DNA of 10,570 bases from Phycisphaerae bacterium (GTDB taxonomy: Bacteria; Planctomycetota; Phycisphaerae; WQYP01): the NCBI GenBank assembly GCA_013044065.1, contig JABEVA010000393.1, positions 1 to 10,570 of the forward strand, given 5' to 3'. A program made the translations under genes and the position numbers. Under the pieces are notes generated by a model that saw only the letters and a list, made by a program, of their open reading frames with translations, was not told the DNA's origin and made no database searches. Positions 1 through 6,937 of the stretch are shown piece after piece (positions within the stretch are counted from its first letter, which is position 1; every line of letters begins with the position of its first letter).

Positions 1-67
1 ATTTATCAACATTGGATGACCAGACGATCGTGTCACTGTTGGGACCGGTGAAGCCTGTTTAATGCTG

Positions 68-262
68 GGTCGCTCAGCTCGACTTTTGCCATTTTTCAGA
101 GGCGTAAACGGTCGAATCCTCCGGAATTCGCGATTGCAGGGCGAGTTTTGGCACATCCCGTGTTTTTACGGGTGTGCAGAACCTTCGGGCCATCTTCAAA
201 GGCCTGTGAAATAAGGCCTTCCCGATCCTCCAAAAACCGCAAAAGTCGAGCTAAGCCAGACC
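68..262 (+). ncRNA. Candidate structured small RNA, 6S-like architecture
   Basis: No credible protein is encoded here, but the two ends of the stretch pair over a long distance. Bases 76-89 and 239-252 are a perfect 14-bp inverted repeat (AGCTCGACTTTTGC and its complement). Pairing extends outward (72-74 with 254-256, 68-71 with 259-262) and inward (92-96 with 232-236, 99-102 with 227-230), interrupted by small mismatches and bulges. Inside lie three hairpins: 113-130 (CGAAT/ATTCG), 151-177 (10 bp, one bulge, U-rich loop) within a longer imperfect stem at about 142-187, and 199-220 (AAGGCCT/AGGCCTT). A long closing stem, an open middle with a small hairpin on its 3' side and a terminal stem within 180-200 nt match the general plan of 6S RNA. 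A possible -10 box (TTTAAT, 58-63) sits just before the stem on the plus strand, but no good -35 is visible. Strand and identity are inference. A small inverted-repeat element is the main alternative. Confidence 0.35.
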
Positions 263-336
263 GCAGTGGACGCGGGGCCGCAGTCCGACAATCAAATACG
301 CTGGTTCGTAAAGCTCAAGCGGCCCTTGGAAAGACA

Positions 337-388
337 AAGACCCTCCACGGCCGCATAGCGGTGGTGGAGGGTCTTGATTTGTTTTCCC
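337..388. terminator. Strong hairpin terminator, possibly bidirectional
   Basis: Bases 337-348 (AAGACCCTCCAC) pair perfectly with 364-375 (GTGGAGGGTCTT). A further CCGC/GCGG stem and an ATA loop lie inside, interrupted by a two-base internal mismatch. On the plus strand a T-rich stretch (TTGATTTGTTTT) follows, as in an intrinsic terminator, which would suit the candidate RNA upstream. On the minus strand the hairpin lies about 125 bases beyond the HU stop codon and is followed by a poorer TTTGTCTTT tail, so it may also end the HU transcript. Confidence 0.55.
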
Positions 389-501
389 ACGTGTAGAAGA
401 TGCGACCGGTGGTTTCGATACCACCATGACCAGCGTCAGGAACCGTCGGAAAATATTAACCCAGCGATCGGGGTCTCGTTCCAGCCCAAGCCGGAATGAA
501 A

Positions 502-807
502 TTACTTGCCGCCGAGGATCGCATCTTTGGCGGCCTTGGCGACGCGGAACTTGACCACGCGCTTGGCCGGAATCTCGATGGCTTCGCCGGTGGCTGGATT
601 GCGCCCCATGCGCTTCTTGCGGTTGACCAGAACAATCTTCCCGAGACCCGGCACGGTGAACTTGTTCTTGGCTTCCTTGTACGCGAGTTCCGCCAGCGCA
701 TCGAGCGCGGCAGCCGCGTGCTTCTTGCTCATTTCTGAGCCCGTAGCTTTGCTGACCAGTTCGGCGAGTTTCGCCGCGGTCTGCGACTTGGTGAGGGACT
801 TGGCCAT
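502..807 (-). CDS. HU/IHF-family histone-like DNA-binding protein
   Basis: The 101-residue product is a small basic nucleoid protein of the HU family, which binds DNA as a dimer with little sequence specificity and bends it. The N-terminal half (residues 1-45) forms the helical dimerisation part. The DNA-binding arm carries the family signature GRNPATGEAIEIPA at residues 68-81, after the FTVPGLGK segment (50-57). The length is about ten residues above the usual 90, with a lysine-rich C-terminus. The ATG at 807 is preceded by an excellent AAGGAG site 6-7 bases upstream, which fixes the start. The gene is monocistronic, divergent from the arginine decarboxylase homologue, and has an identifiable promoter and a structured leader. 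Family assignment is secure. Which of HU or IHF-like it is functionally cannot be told from sequence. Confidence 0.95.
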   Translation of the reverse strand: MAKSLTKSQTAAKLAELVSKATGSEMSKKHAAAALDALAELAYKEAKNKFTVPGLGKIVLVNRKKRMGRNPATGEAIEIPAKRVVKFRVAKAAKDAILGGK

Positions 808-831
808 GGAAAACTCCTTTCCTAAAAAGCC

Positions 832-887
832 GGGCGACAGGCCGACTGATCATCCAAGATCAGTAATGTTCCTTCGAACCGTCGCCC
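832..887 (-). promoter_or_regulatory. Three-way-junction leader RNA of the HU gene
   Basis: Read on the minus strand, GGGCGAC (887-881) pairs with GTCGCCC (838-832) as a 7-bp closing stem. It encloses GTTC-GAAG-GAAC (879-868, 4 bp) and ACTGATC-TTGGAT-GATCAGT (864-845, 7 bp, perfect). The linkers are short (G, ATT, CGGCCT). The fold begins within a few bases of the predicted transcript start and ends 24 bases before the HU start codon, just before the CTTTTTAGG run and the AAGGAG site. It may be an autoregulatory binding site for HU, an mRNA stabiliser or a ligand-sensing leader. The alternative is an operator: the inner ACTGATC dyad could be bound as DNA. Confidence 0.5.
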
Positions 888-898
888 AAACGCTCTAT

Positions 899-926
899 AA
901 AATAAGCGTTTTGGTGGATAATGCAA
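899..926 (-). promoter_or_regulatory. Predicted promoter of the HU gene
   Basis: On the minus strand a TTGCAT -35 box (926-921) is followed after 16 bases by a TATTTT -10 box (904-899); an overlapping TTTATA (901-896) is an alternative at 19 bases. The transcript would start near 890, giving a leader of about 80 bases that contains the three-way junction. The same AT-rich patch read on the plus strand offers TATAAA (896-901), 17 bases after a weak TTCGAA. Overlapping divergent promoters for HU and the decarboxylase homologue are therefore possible. Confidence 0.45.
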
Positions 927-1059
927 CTGAAATCCTCCGGGAGGTCCGCCGACCGGTGCCGGAACGCCGCGCTGGTGATACCGGCGGGTGTGGAAAGTAA
1001 GGTGTCCTCCGGAGGAAAAGCGGTTATTTTATGGCGCGGATGTTTTGAAAGGATATGCC

Positions 1060-1620
1060 ATGGCCCATGAATGGACAGCACCGATTCCTACACGTGTTTT
1101 TTTCACCAAAGGCGTGGGGCGCCATAAATACCTGCCACAATCACGGGAACTGGCATTTAGACATGCCGGCATAGAAAAATTTAATCTTGTACAGGTATCT
1201 GGTATTCTCCCCGCCCGGTGTAAAATTATCACGGTGGAGCAGGGCATTCGGCAGCTTATTCCAGGACAGGTGGCGTTCGGCGTGATCAGTGAATCGAGTA
1301 CCGATGAACCCAATCGTTTGCTGTGCGCGGGCATTGGAGTGGCCATGCCGGTGCGTGATCAGTACGGTTATATCAGCCGGCATCAGGGCTACGGCATGAC
1401 CGAGGAAAAGATCGGCGACTTTGTTGAGGATATGTCCGCGACCATGCTGGCCACCACGCTGGGGATCGAATTTGATCCAGCCCGCAACTATGACGAACGC
1501 AAGGAAATTTACCGCATGAGTGGCAACACCGTGCGCACCAGAAATATTGTGCAAACCGCGGAAGGTTATAAAAACGGTCTGTGGACCACGGTCATCGCGG
1601 CGGCCGTGTTTCTGATGTAG
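1060..1620 (+). CDS. Pyruvoyl-dependent arginine decarboxylase family protein, active site degenerate
   Basis: The 186-residue product belongs to the PvlArgDC family, whose members cut themselves at a Ser-Ser or Thr-Ser bond to create a pyruvoyl group and turn arginine into agmatine for polyamine synthesis. Family hallmarks seen are FFTKGVG (14-20), the NLVQVSGILP segment (42-51), DEPNRL (82-87), ATTLGIEFDP (131-140), YDERKE (144-149), and the C-terminal QTAEGYKNGLWTT (165-177). Two key residues are missing. The pyruvoyl-forming serine is Gly48 (VSG where VSS is expected, codon GGT). The position of the catalytic glutamate (Glu109 in the Methanocaldococcus jannaschii enzyme) is Arg107 by my alignment. 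The frame is otherwise intact. The ATG at 1060 has an AAAGGA site 6-7 bases upstream. Family membership is firm; decarboxylase activity is doubtful. The gene converges on argH. Confidence 0.85.
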   Translation: MAHEWTAPIPTRVFFTKGVGRHKYLPQSRELAFRHAGIEKFNLVQVSGILPARCKIITVEQGIRQLIPGQVAFGVISESSTDEPNRLLCAGIGVAMPVRDQYGYISRHQGYGMTEEKIGDFVEDMSATMLATTLGIEFDPARNYDERKEIYRMSGNTVRTRNIVQTAEGYKNGLWTTVIAAAVFLM

Positions 1621-1625
1621 AAGGC

Positions 1626-1690
1626 CAGGCACAAATCATTGCGCATTGGCAGCGGCTGCGATGCGAGATTAAAGGCGAGAGCCGTGCCTG
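1626..1690. other. Nested inverted repeats between convergent genes
   Basis: In the 186-base gap between the decarboxylase homologue and argH, CAGGCAC (1626-1632) can pair with GTGCCTG (1684-1690). Inside this lies a better hairpin at 1642-1665 (CGCAT, GCAG, loop CGG, CTGC, ATGCG). No T-run follows on either strand, so an intrinsic terminator is not supported, though a rho-type or bidirectional stop is possible. The rest of the gap shows nothing recognisable. Confidence 0.25.
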
Positions 1691-1806
1691 AGGAGAGTCG
1701 GGGGAAGGACATCGGTAAGGGTGGTGGGGTGTGGCCAAAAATCTTGGCATGCTGGGAAACATTTAAGAGGTTGCGGCAAGGGTAAAAATAATTTGTCGCC
1801 GACGGG

Positions 1807-3264
1807 TTAATTTTTTAATTGCCGATCCCACTTGGCCAATTGAATCTGCAATTGCCTAACGCCACCGGCCCCGTGCGATTGGTAGGAATGAATCGCCTTG
1901 GCTGCGCCGAGCACCTCGAAAACATCCGCTGCAATAACCGGGCTGTGCTGCTGCATCAGATCCAATGGCAACTCGCTCAAAGCCTGGAGATTTTTGGTTT
2001 CACAAAGCGAAACCAGTGTGCCTACCAAATGATGGGCGGTACGGAAAGGCACTCCCTTTTTCACCAGATATTCAGCCATCACCGTGGCATCCAGGAAGCC
2101 TTCATCCAATCGTTGGCTGATGACCTGGGTGTTAAACTGCGTGTGGGCGACAATTTTGGCGGCCATGGTGACAGACGCTGCCGCCGTGTCATAGGCCGAA
2201 AAAAGCCAGCGTTTGTCTTCCTGCATATCGCGATTGTACGCCAGCGGCTGGCCTTTGAGCATGGTCAGCAGCGCTACCAGATTGCCCAAAATGCCTGCGG
2301 CCTTGCCCCGCGTAAGTTCCAGCAGATCGGGATTTCTTTTTTGCGGCATCATGCTGCTGCCGGTGGTGTAGGCATCGGCAATGCGGATAAAGTTGAATTC
2401 GGTGGAGGAATATAAAATCCACTGTTCAGCCCACCGGGACAAATGCACGCCGATCAGGGAGAGACAGAACACCAACTCCACGGCAAAATCACGATCGCTG
2501 ACGGCATCCAGCGAGTTATCCGTAATGGCGGGAATATTCAGCAACGCTGCGGCATATTGGCGATCCAACGGCAGCGTGGAACCAGCCACCGCTCCACCGC
2601 CGAGAGGCGATACCGCAGTGCGGCGGCGGCAATCCGCCAGACGATCTTGGTCGCGTTGCAGCATTTCCACATAAGCCAGCAGTTCATGGCCGATAGTAAT
2701 GGGCTGGGCCCGCTGAAGGTGGGTATAGGCGGGCATGGGGAAGGACCCATACTGGTGGGCCAGCAACACCAGTGATCGTTGCAGGTCCGCTATTTTGACG
2801 TTCAGCGCGTCAATCGCCTCCAGGCACCACAAACGCACATCCAGAGCAACCTGGTCATTGCGTGATCGCCCGGTGTGCAGTTTTTTTCCAGCCTCGCCGA
2901 TTTGCGCGATTAAGGCTGCTTCTATGGCCATGTGAATATCTTCCTGGCGGATATCAAAATGAAAAGTTGCCGCCTCGATATCGGCCAGAATTTTGTTGAG
3001 GCCACCCTTGATCTGCTCCAGTTCATCCTGGGAAATCAGTTTCATCTTCGCGAGCATGGTGGCATGGGCGATCGAGCCAGCGACATCATGCCTGGCCAGC
3101 CGTTGATCGAAGGAAAGAGATTCCACGAATTGCTCGGCCAGAGCATCACGATCTGCACCGATACGGGCCTGCCAGGACTTGCCCAGCGGCGGGCTGTGTG
3201 GGGGCAAGTTGGGGGTATGTTTCGGCACGCCGACGGCGGACCGGGAAGATTTGCGTTTGGCCAT
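1807..3264 (-). CDS. argH: Argininosuccinate lyase
   Basis: This 485-residue cytoplasmic enzyme splits argininosuccinate into arginine and fumarate, the last step of arginine biosynthesis; the family acts as a homotetramer. The signature GSSMMPQKRNPD is at residues 302-313, and the conserved HTGRSRND (130-137), AYTHLQRAQP (179-188), which holds the catalytic histidine H182, and SFDQRL/DVAGSIAHA (51-68) blocks are present. Length fits the family (about 460) plus some 28 extra N-terminal residues rich in Pro, Ser and Lys. The usual N-terminal GGRF is replaced by QARIG. The ATG at 3264 is chosen; a GTG two codons upstream is possible. The start lies 22 bases after the histidine kinase stop on the same strand, so cotranscription is likely. 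Nothing else of the arginine pathway is nearby. No clear terminator is seen after the stop. Confidence 0.96.
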   Translation of the reverse strand: MAKRKSSRSAVGVPKHTPNLPPHSPPLGKSWQARIGADRDALAEQFVESLSFDQRLARHDVAGSIAHATMLAKMKLISQDELEQIKGGLNKILADIEAATFHFDIRQEDIHMAIEAALIAQIGEAGKKLHTGRSRNDQVALDVRLWCLEAIDALNVKIADLQRSLVLLAHQYGSFPMPAYTHLQRAQPITIGHELLAYVEMLQRDQDRLADCRRRTAVSPLGGGAVAGSTLPLDRQYAAALLNIPAITDNSLDAVSDRDFAVELVFCLSLIGVHLSRWAEQWILYSSTEFNFIRIADAYTTGSSMMPQKRNPDLLELTRGKAAGILGNLVALLTMLKGQPLAYNRDMQEDKRWLFSAYDTAAASVTMAAKIVAHTQFNTQVISQRLDEGFLDATVMAEYLVKKGVPFRTAHHLVGTLVSLCETKNLQALSELPLDLMQQHSPVIAADVFEVLGAAKAIHSYQSHGAGGVRQLQIQLAKWDRQLKN

Positions 3265-3286
3265 GATCACATCCGCATTGCGTTAG

Positions 3287-4975
3287 TTACACCGCTGGTC
3301 CCAGGGTTTTTTCCGAATCGCCATGGTGGCCGACAGCCATCGGCAGCGTGATCCGAAAAGTGGTGCCGCCACCAAGGGTGGATGTCGCTTGAATGGTGCC
3401 GTGGTGTTCATCAATAATTTTTTTAGTTACGGCCAGACCCAGCCCGGTTCCCTTTTGACCTTTGGTGGAATAGAACGGCTGAAAGATGCGCTCCAGGGCG
3501 TCGGGCGCGATGCCGGTGCCGTTGTCCTGTACTTCAATAACCGCCTGCTGATTGAGGGCATCAAAATCACTGGTAATGGTGACCACCCCGCGCTCGGGTT
3601 CCACCGCATCCATGGCGTTGGTAATCAGGTTCAGAACGGCCTGATGCAGGCCATCGGCATCGGCGGGCACCGGAGGTTGATCTTTGTTGATTTCCGTGAG
3701 CAGGGTAATTTTGCGGTCTTCCGCCTGCGCTGCCACCAGATCCAGACATTCATGGAGTACGTACGGCAGGTTGGTCAGTTCATAGTTGGGAGTTCTGGGC
3801 TTGCTGTAGGCCAGCATGTTCATGGTCAGGGCCTGCACCTTATCCAGGTTGCGGTGCAGGATGGACCAGCCGGTGCGGATATGGTCCATATCCTGCTGTT
3901 TCAACCCCAGTTCCACCACGTCGGCGGCTCCGCGCATTCCCTGGAGAATGTTTTTGATGGAATGGGAAAGCGAGGCCACAGTTTGACCGGTGGCGGCCAG
4001 ACGTTCCTGCCGGACGCTCTCCTGGTAGAGCCGGGCGATTTCGATGGCCAGGCCCGTCTGAAGCCCGATGGCGGTGAGCAGGCGCAATTGATCCGGGGTG
4101 TAGGAATAGTTGGCCACGCTGGAATCCAGGTGGATGACGCCCAGATTTTTTTCCCGTCCCTTGATGGGCACGCATATCGCACTGCGGATGGTGAGATTGT
4201 GGACCGACTTACCACGCAAAAAACGCTGGTCGGTCATGGCATTGCTGGAAAGCACGCCCTCGTTTTTGGCCAGCACGTGGCGAATGATGGTTTGGCTGAC
4301 GGCGATTTTCCCCACCTGTTCCTCATTGCGATAACGCACCACCACCGGCGTGACCTGCCCGGAGGCACTGTCAATCAGGCCGATGAATCCGCGGTCCGCA
4401 CGGAGTTGTTCAAATACCAGATCCATCACTTTGTTGAGCAATTGCACCTGGTCAAAGACGCTGGAAATGGCAGCGGATATTTGCAGCAACACGCGGAAAT
4501 GGGCCATGGCCACCTGCGAAGGTTCCGGAGCCGCCAGAACCACCGAATCGTCGCTGCTGGGAATGGTTGAAATAATGGCTGAATCGCCAGGCTCGCCTCC
4601 ACCCGGACTGTCCACGGCTTCACTTTCGGAAAGGCTTACATTCTGGCTGGGCGCTCCGAAGACCAGCAGCGTACTTCCCAGCCGGATCTGATCTCCCACC
4701 TTGAGTTTGGATGATTTCGTGATCTTCACGCCGTTGATAAATACGCCGTTGGCACCGCCCTCGTCGGCCAAGAGCCAGAAGGGCGCATTCCATTCCAACC
4801 GCGCATGGCGACGGGATACCGTCAGATCGGACAGCGGCACCTGTTCGCTGGCCCGGCCCAGCAGCACTGCATCTACAGTATCCAGATCAAATTGACGGCC
4901 CTTGTCCGGGCCTTGTAATACGTATAGAAAAAGCGGTGGCACAATACCTCTAACTTTACCAAGCGACGGATCCAT
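3287..4975 (-). CDS. FHA-GAF sensor histidine kinase
   Basis: A soluble multidomain kinase of about 562 residues. An FHA domain, which binds phosphothreonine peptides, is at 35-105 (GR 40-41, SRRHA 54-58, NGVFING 76-82). A Ser/acidic linker (110-150) follows, then a GAF sensor domain (about 160-315). The dimerisation/phosphoacceptor helix has the H-box LSHSIKN with His338. The ATPase domain shows N-box LNLITNAMDAV (448-458), DNGTGI (484-489), and FQPFYSTKGQKGTGLGLAV (498-516). There is no membrane segment and no receiver domain, so a separate, unseen response regulator is expected. FHA input suggests cross-talk with Ser/Thr kinases. The start is uncertain: ATG 4975 has no good ribosome site, GTG 4996 is seven codons upstream, and GTG 4942 has AGAGG only four bases away. 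It leads into argH with a 22-base gap. Confidence 0.92.
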   Translation of the reverse strand: MDPSLGKVRGIVPPLFLYVLQGPDKGRQFDLDTVDAVLLGRASEQVPLSDLTVSRRHARLEWNAPFWLLADEGGANGVFINGVKITKSSKLKVGDQIRLGSTLLVFGAPSQNVSLSESEAVDSPGGGEPGDSAIISTIPSSDDSVVLAAPEPSQVAMAHFRVLLQISAAISSVFDQVQLLNKVMDLVFEQLRADRGFIGLIDSASGQVTPVVVRYRNEEQVGKIAVSQTIIRHVLAKNEGVLSSNAMTDQRFLRGKSVHNLTIRSAICVPIKGREKNLGVIHLDSSVANYSYTPDQLRLLTAIGLQTGLAIEIARLYQESVRQERLAATGQTVASLSHSIKNILQGMRGAADVVELGLKQQDMDHIRTGWSILHRNLDKVQALTMNMLAYSKPRTPNYELTNLPYVLHECLDLVAAQAEDRKITLLTEINKDQPPVPADADGLHQAVLNLITNAMDAVEPERGVVTITSDFDALNQQAVIEVQDNGTGIAPDALERIFQPFYSTKGQKGTGLGLAVTKKIIDEHHGTIQATSTLGGGTTFRITLPMAVGHHGDSEKTLGPAV

Positions 4976-5497
4976 TGGCGGCGCATCGCAGGCCACCGCA
5001 TTTTTCCGGGCCGCATGGGTACTATCCCGGCGGCAATTCGCCGTTCAGCCTCTCGTTGGCCAGGGGTTTTCAGCTTTCGTACAGCCCGATTTGGCCAACC
5101 TTCCGGCCTACCGGCCATGGGCCTACATCTCACACCCCTGAATCAAACGAAGATATTGTAATAGAGTTCCGGCAATTGCGATAGCGACCTTTTTAGTGCC
5201 TGGCCCATGGGCTGGAGCTATGGCTGGTGCGGGCTGCGGTGTTGGGAGGATGGCTGGCAGTTGCCCCCATTGGCTGCGGCAAGAAGCTCCAAACCGCCAT
5301 CAACGTGCGGGCCGCGTGGCGGGTGGGGCCTTGGACGGCTGTTTGTCCGGTGGCGGCTCGACCCATGTGATACCCGCGAGCTGGCGATGCAACAGGGTGT
5401 TGGTGGCAACAGCAATCAGGCTCGGCTGGTGGGTAACAGCGGCGGCACGCGGCGTGGGCATTTCCAGAAACCGGGCGCATCGTTTACACTTTCCGCC
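4976..5497. other. Long divergent intergenic region
   Basis: About 520 bases between the kinase start and hisS. The stretch is GC-rich apart from an AT-rich patch near 5145-5165, which on the minus strand contains TACAAT, a plausible -10 box with no convincing -35. CGGCG/CGCCG at 5028-5043 forms a small hairpin and GCCCATGGGC at 5203-5212 is a palindrome. The hisS frame is open upstream to at least 5207, but the added residues are Trp/Arg-rich and unlike any HisRS N-terminus. No T-box or other recognisable leader for hisS was found. A weak small coding frame is listed separately. Confidence 0.5.
5227..5370 (+). CDS. Possible small lipoprotein-like peptide
   Basis: A 47-codon frame from GTG to TGA. 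It opens like a signal peptide (Arg at 2, then hydrophobic residues) and reaches IGCGKK with Cys17, resembling a lipoprotein cleavage site, although the -3 residue is proline, which is unfavourable. GGAG lies nine bases before the GTG. The remainder (about 30 residues) matches nothing I know. It could equally be chance, since GC-rich sequence throws up such frames. Confidence 0.15.
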   Translation: MRAAVLGGWLAVAPIGCGKKLQTAINVRAAWRVGPWTAVCPVAARPM

Positions 5498-6874
5498 ATG
5501 GCAGCACCAACTTTTCAACCACCCAAGGGCACGCGTGATTTTTACCCCGACTCCATGGCCGTGCGCCGATACATTGAGGACATTTGGCGGCGGGTTTCCA
5601 TCCGCCATGGTTTTGTGGAAGTGGATGGCCCCACGTTTGAATCGATGGATTTATACCGCGTGAAAAGCGGGGAAGAGATCGTATCGCAGCTATTTTATTT
5701 TGTGGACCGGGCGGCACGGGAACTGGCCCTGCGCCCGGAATTCACACCAACGTTGGCCCGGATGGTGGCGGAGAAGGCCCAGGGCTTGCCGCGGCCGATT
5801 AAGTGGTTTGCCATTCCGCGGTGTTATCGGGCGGAACAGCCGCAAAAGGGGCGTTTGCGCGAATTTATGCAGTGGAATGTGGATTTTATAGGCGACGCCA
5901 CCTCGCGCTCCGATCAGGAAGTCCTGATGCTCTGTGTCGATGCCCTAAGGGAATTTGGCCTAACGACCAAAGACTTCCGCATCGGGTGGAACCATCGGGA
6001 ACTCATGACGCAGGCCTTGGTGAACACTTTTGTAAAACCCGACCGCATCGGCGATGCTTATTTTATTCTTGATCGCCTGGGAAAACTAAGTGCCGCGGCA
6101 CGCAGTGAATTGTACACCCAGCGAAACTGCGATGAAGAGGAGCGCGGCCACTTTGAAATGCTCGCGGATGCCATTTCGCAAACTGCGGTGGCGGGTCCCG
6201 CTTTGGACACATTGATGGCCTCCTGGCCGGCGGCAGTGCGCAGTTCCATTGCCGCATTTGAGCAAAAAATCAGTGATGCCGGCATGGCCGATTACTGCCG
6301 CTTTGATATCGGGGTGGTGCGCGGGCTGGCCTACTACACCGGCTTTGTTTTTGAAGTTATGGATAGCAGCGGCGAAAACCGGGCCATTGCCGGCGGGGGC
6401 CGCTATGATCGGCTCATTGAGATGTTCGGCGGCCCCGCATTGCCCGCGGTGGGATTTGGCATGGGCGATGTGGTCTTGGAGATTGTGCTGCGCGAACGGG
6501 GCAAACTGCCGGCGAATTTGCTGCCCCGGCCCGATGTGTTTGTCGTCAATGCGCTGGAGAATGGACAGCCGGCGGCACGGTTGGTCACGGACCTTCGCGC
6601 TTCTCGATGGAGTGCCGACGGCCAACGTATTGTTCGCCCCGGTCTTCATGTTGTGGAAAGCTACCGCAGCACTAAAAACATCGGCAAGCTGCTGCAGGAA
6701 GCGGCGACCAGCGAGTCCCGGCTGGCGGTTATTCTAGCGGAGCAGGAATATCAACGTGGTGTTTTGAAGATAAAAAATCTTTGTGATCGCAGCGAGCGGG
6801 AAGTGCCCGTGAGCCAGGCTGTGGAGCAGGTTCACGCCGCCCTGAAGCAAGCCGGTCCGGAGATTCGGGGTTAG
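5498..6874 (+). CDS. hisS: Histidyl-tRNA synthetase
   Basis: A class II aminoacyl-tRNA synthetase of 458 residues that charges tRNA-His with histidine in the cytoplasm. The N-terminus PPKGTRDFYP (8-17) is the usual HisRS opening. LRPEFT (78-83) and motif 2, from FAIPRCYRAEQPQKGRLREF onward (about 104-123), build the active site. The histidine-specific RGLAYYTG begins at Arg275, the arginine that helps activate histidine. GGGRYD (299-304) and a motif 3-like GFGMGDVVLE follow. The C-terminal anticodon-binding domain starts at DVFVVN and runs to the end. ATG 5498 is preferred because it places the family N-terminus correctly, although no Shine-Dalgarno site is evident. The stop is followed by a small GC hairpin (GCGGTA-CTGG-TACCGC, 6874-6889) without a T-run, so read-through into the next gene is plausible. 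Confidence 0.96.
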   Translation: MAAPTFQPPKGTRDFYPDSMAVRRYIEDIWRRVSIRHGFVEVDGPTFESMDLYRVKSGEEIVSQLFYFVDRAARELALRPEFTPTLARMVAEKAQGLPRPIKWFAIPRCYRAEQPQKGRLREFMQWNVDFIGDATSRSDQEVLMLCVDALREFGLTTKDFRIGWNHRELMTQALVNTFVKPDRIGDAYFILDRLGKLSAAARSELYTQRNCDEEERGHFEMLADAISQTAVAGPALDTLMASWPAAVRSSIAAFEQKISDAGMADYCRFDIGVVRGLAYYTGFVFEVMDSSGENRAIAGGGRYDRLIEMFGGPALPAVGFGMGDVVLEIVLRERGKLPANLLPRPDVFVVNALENGQPAARLVTDLRASRWSADGQRIVRPGLHVVESYRSTKNIGKLLQEAATSESRLAVILAEQEYQRGVLKIKNLCDRSEREVPVSQAVEQVHAALKQAGPEIRG

Positions 6875-6937
6875 CGGTACTGGTACCGCGGCTATTTGGC
6901 CAGCTTGAGTTGGCCGCAAGCGAAGGACACGATTCCG

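Noticed and set aside
64..135. tRNA-like pieces (GCTCAGCTCG and GGTCGAATCC)
   Set aside because: No acceptor stem, no 5-bp T stem around the loop and no anticodon arm can be formed; the pieces fit the larger folded element instead.
68..262. Miniature inverted-repeat transposable element
   Set aside because: No target-site duplication is visible next to the repeats, and the arms continue outward with bulged pairing typical of RNA; kept only as an alternative to the RNA call.
251..853. 200-codon frame on the minus strand covering the HU gene and the structured element
   Set aside because: It is an Arg/Gln-rich out-of-frame reading of HU; HU has the correct signature and ribosome site.
1031..1048. 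Five-codon frame (MARMF) just before the decarboxylase homologue, with GGAGG upstream
   Set aside because: The ribosome site is 15 bases away, only one Arg codon is present and no attenuator hairpins follow, so an arginine leader peptide is not supported.
3323..4570. A 415-codon open frame on the plus strand opposite the histidine kinase
   Set aside because: It mirrors the kinase codons, is rich in His, Gly and Gln with no recognisable domain, and the minus-strand protein has complete FHA, GAF and kinase motifs.
4873..5133. Basic 86-codon frame overlapping the kinase start on the same strand
   Set aside because: It runs out of frame into the FHA domain, has no family resemblance, and its Arg-rich composition is expected of a GC-rich chance frame; a frameshift fusion with the kinase is not indicated.
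5207..5497. A 97-residue N-terminal extension of HisRS
   Set aside because: It is Trp/Arg/Gly-rich, resembles no known HisRS extension, and the family N-terminus PPKGTRD starts right after ATG 5498.
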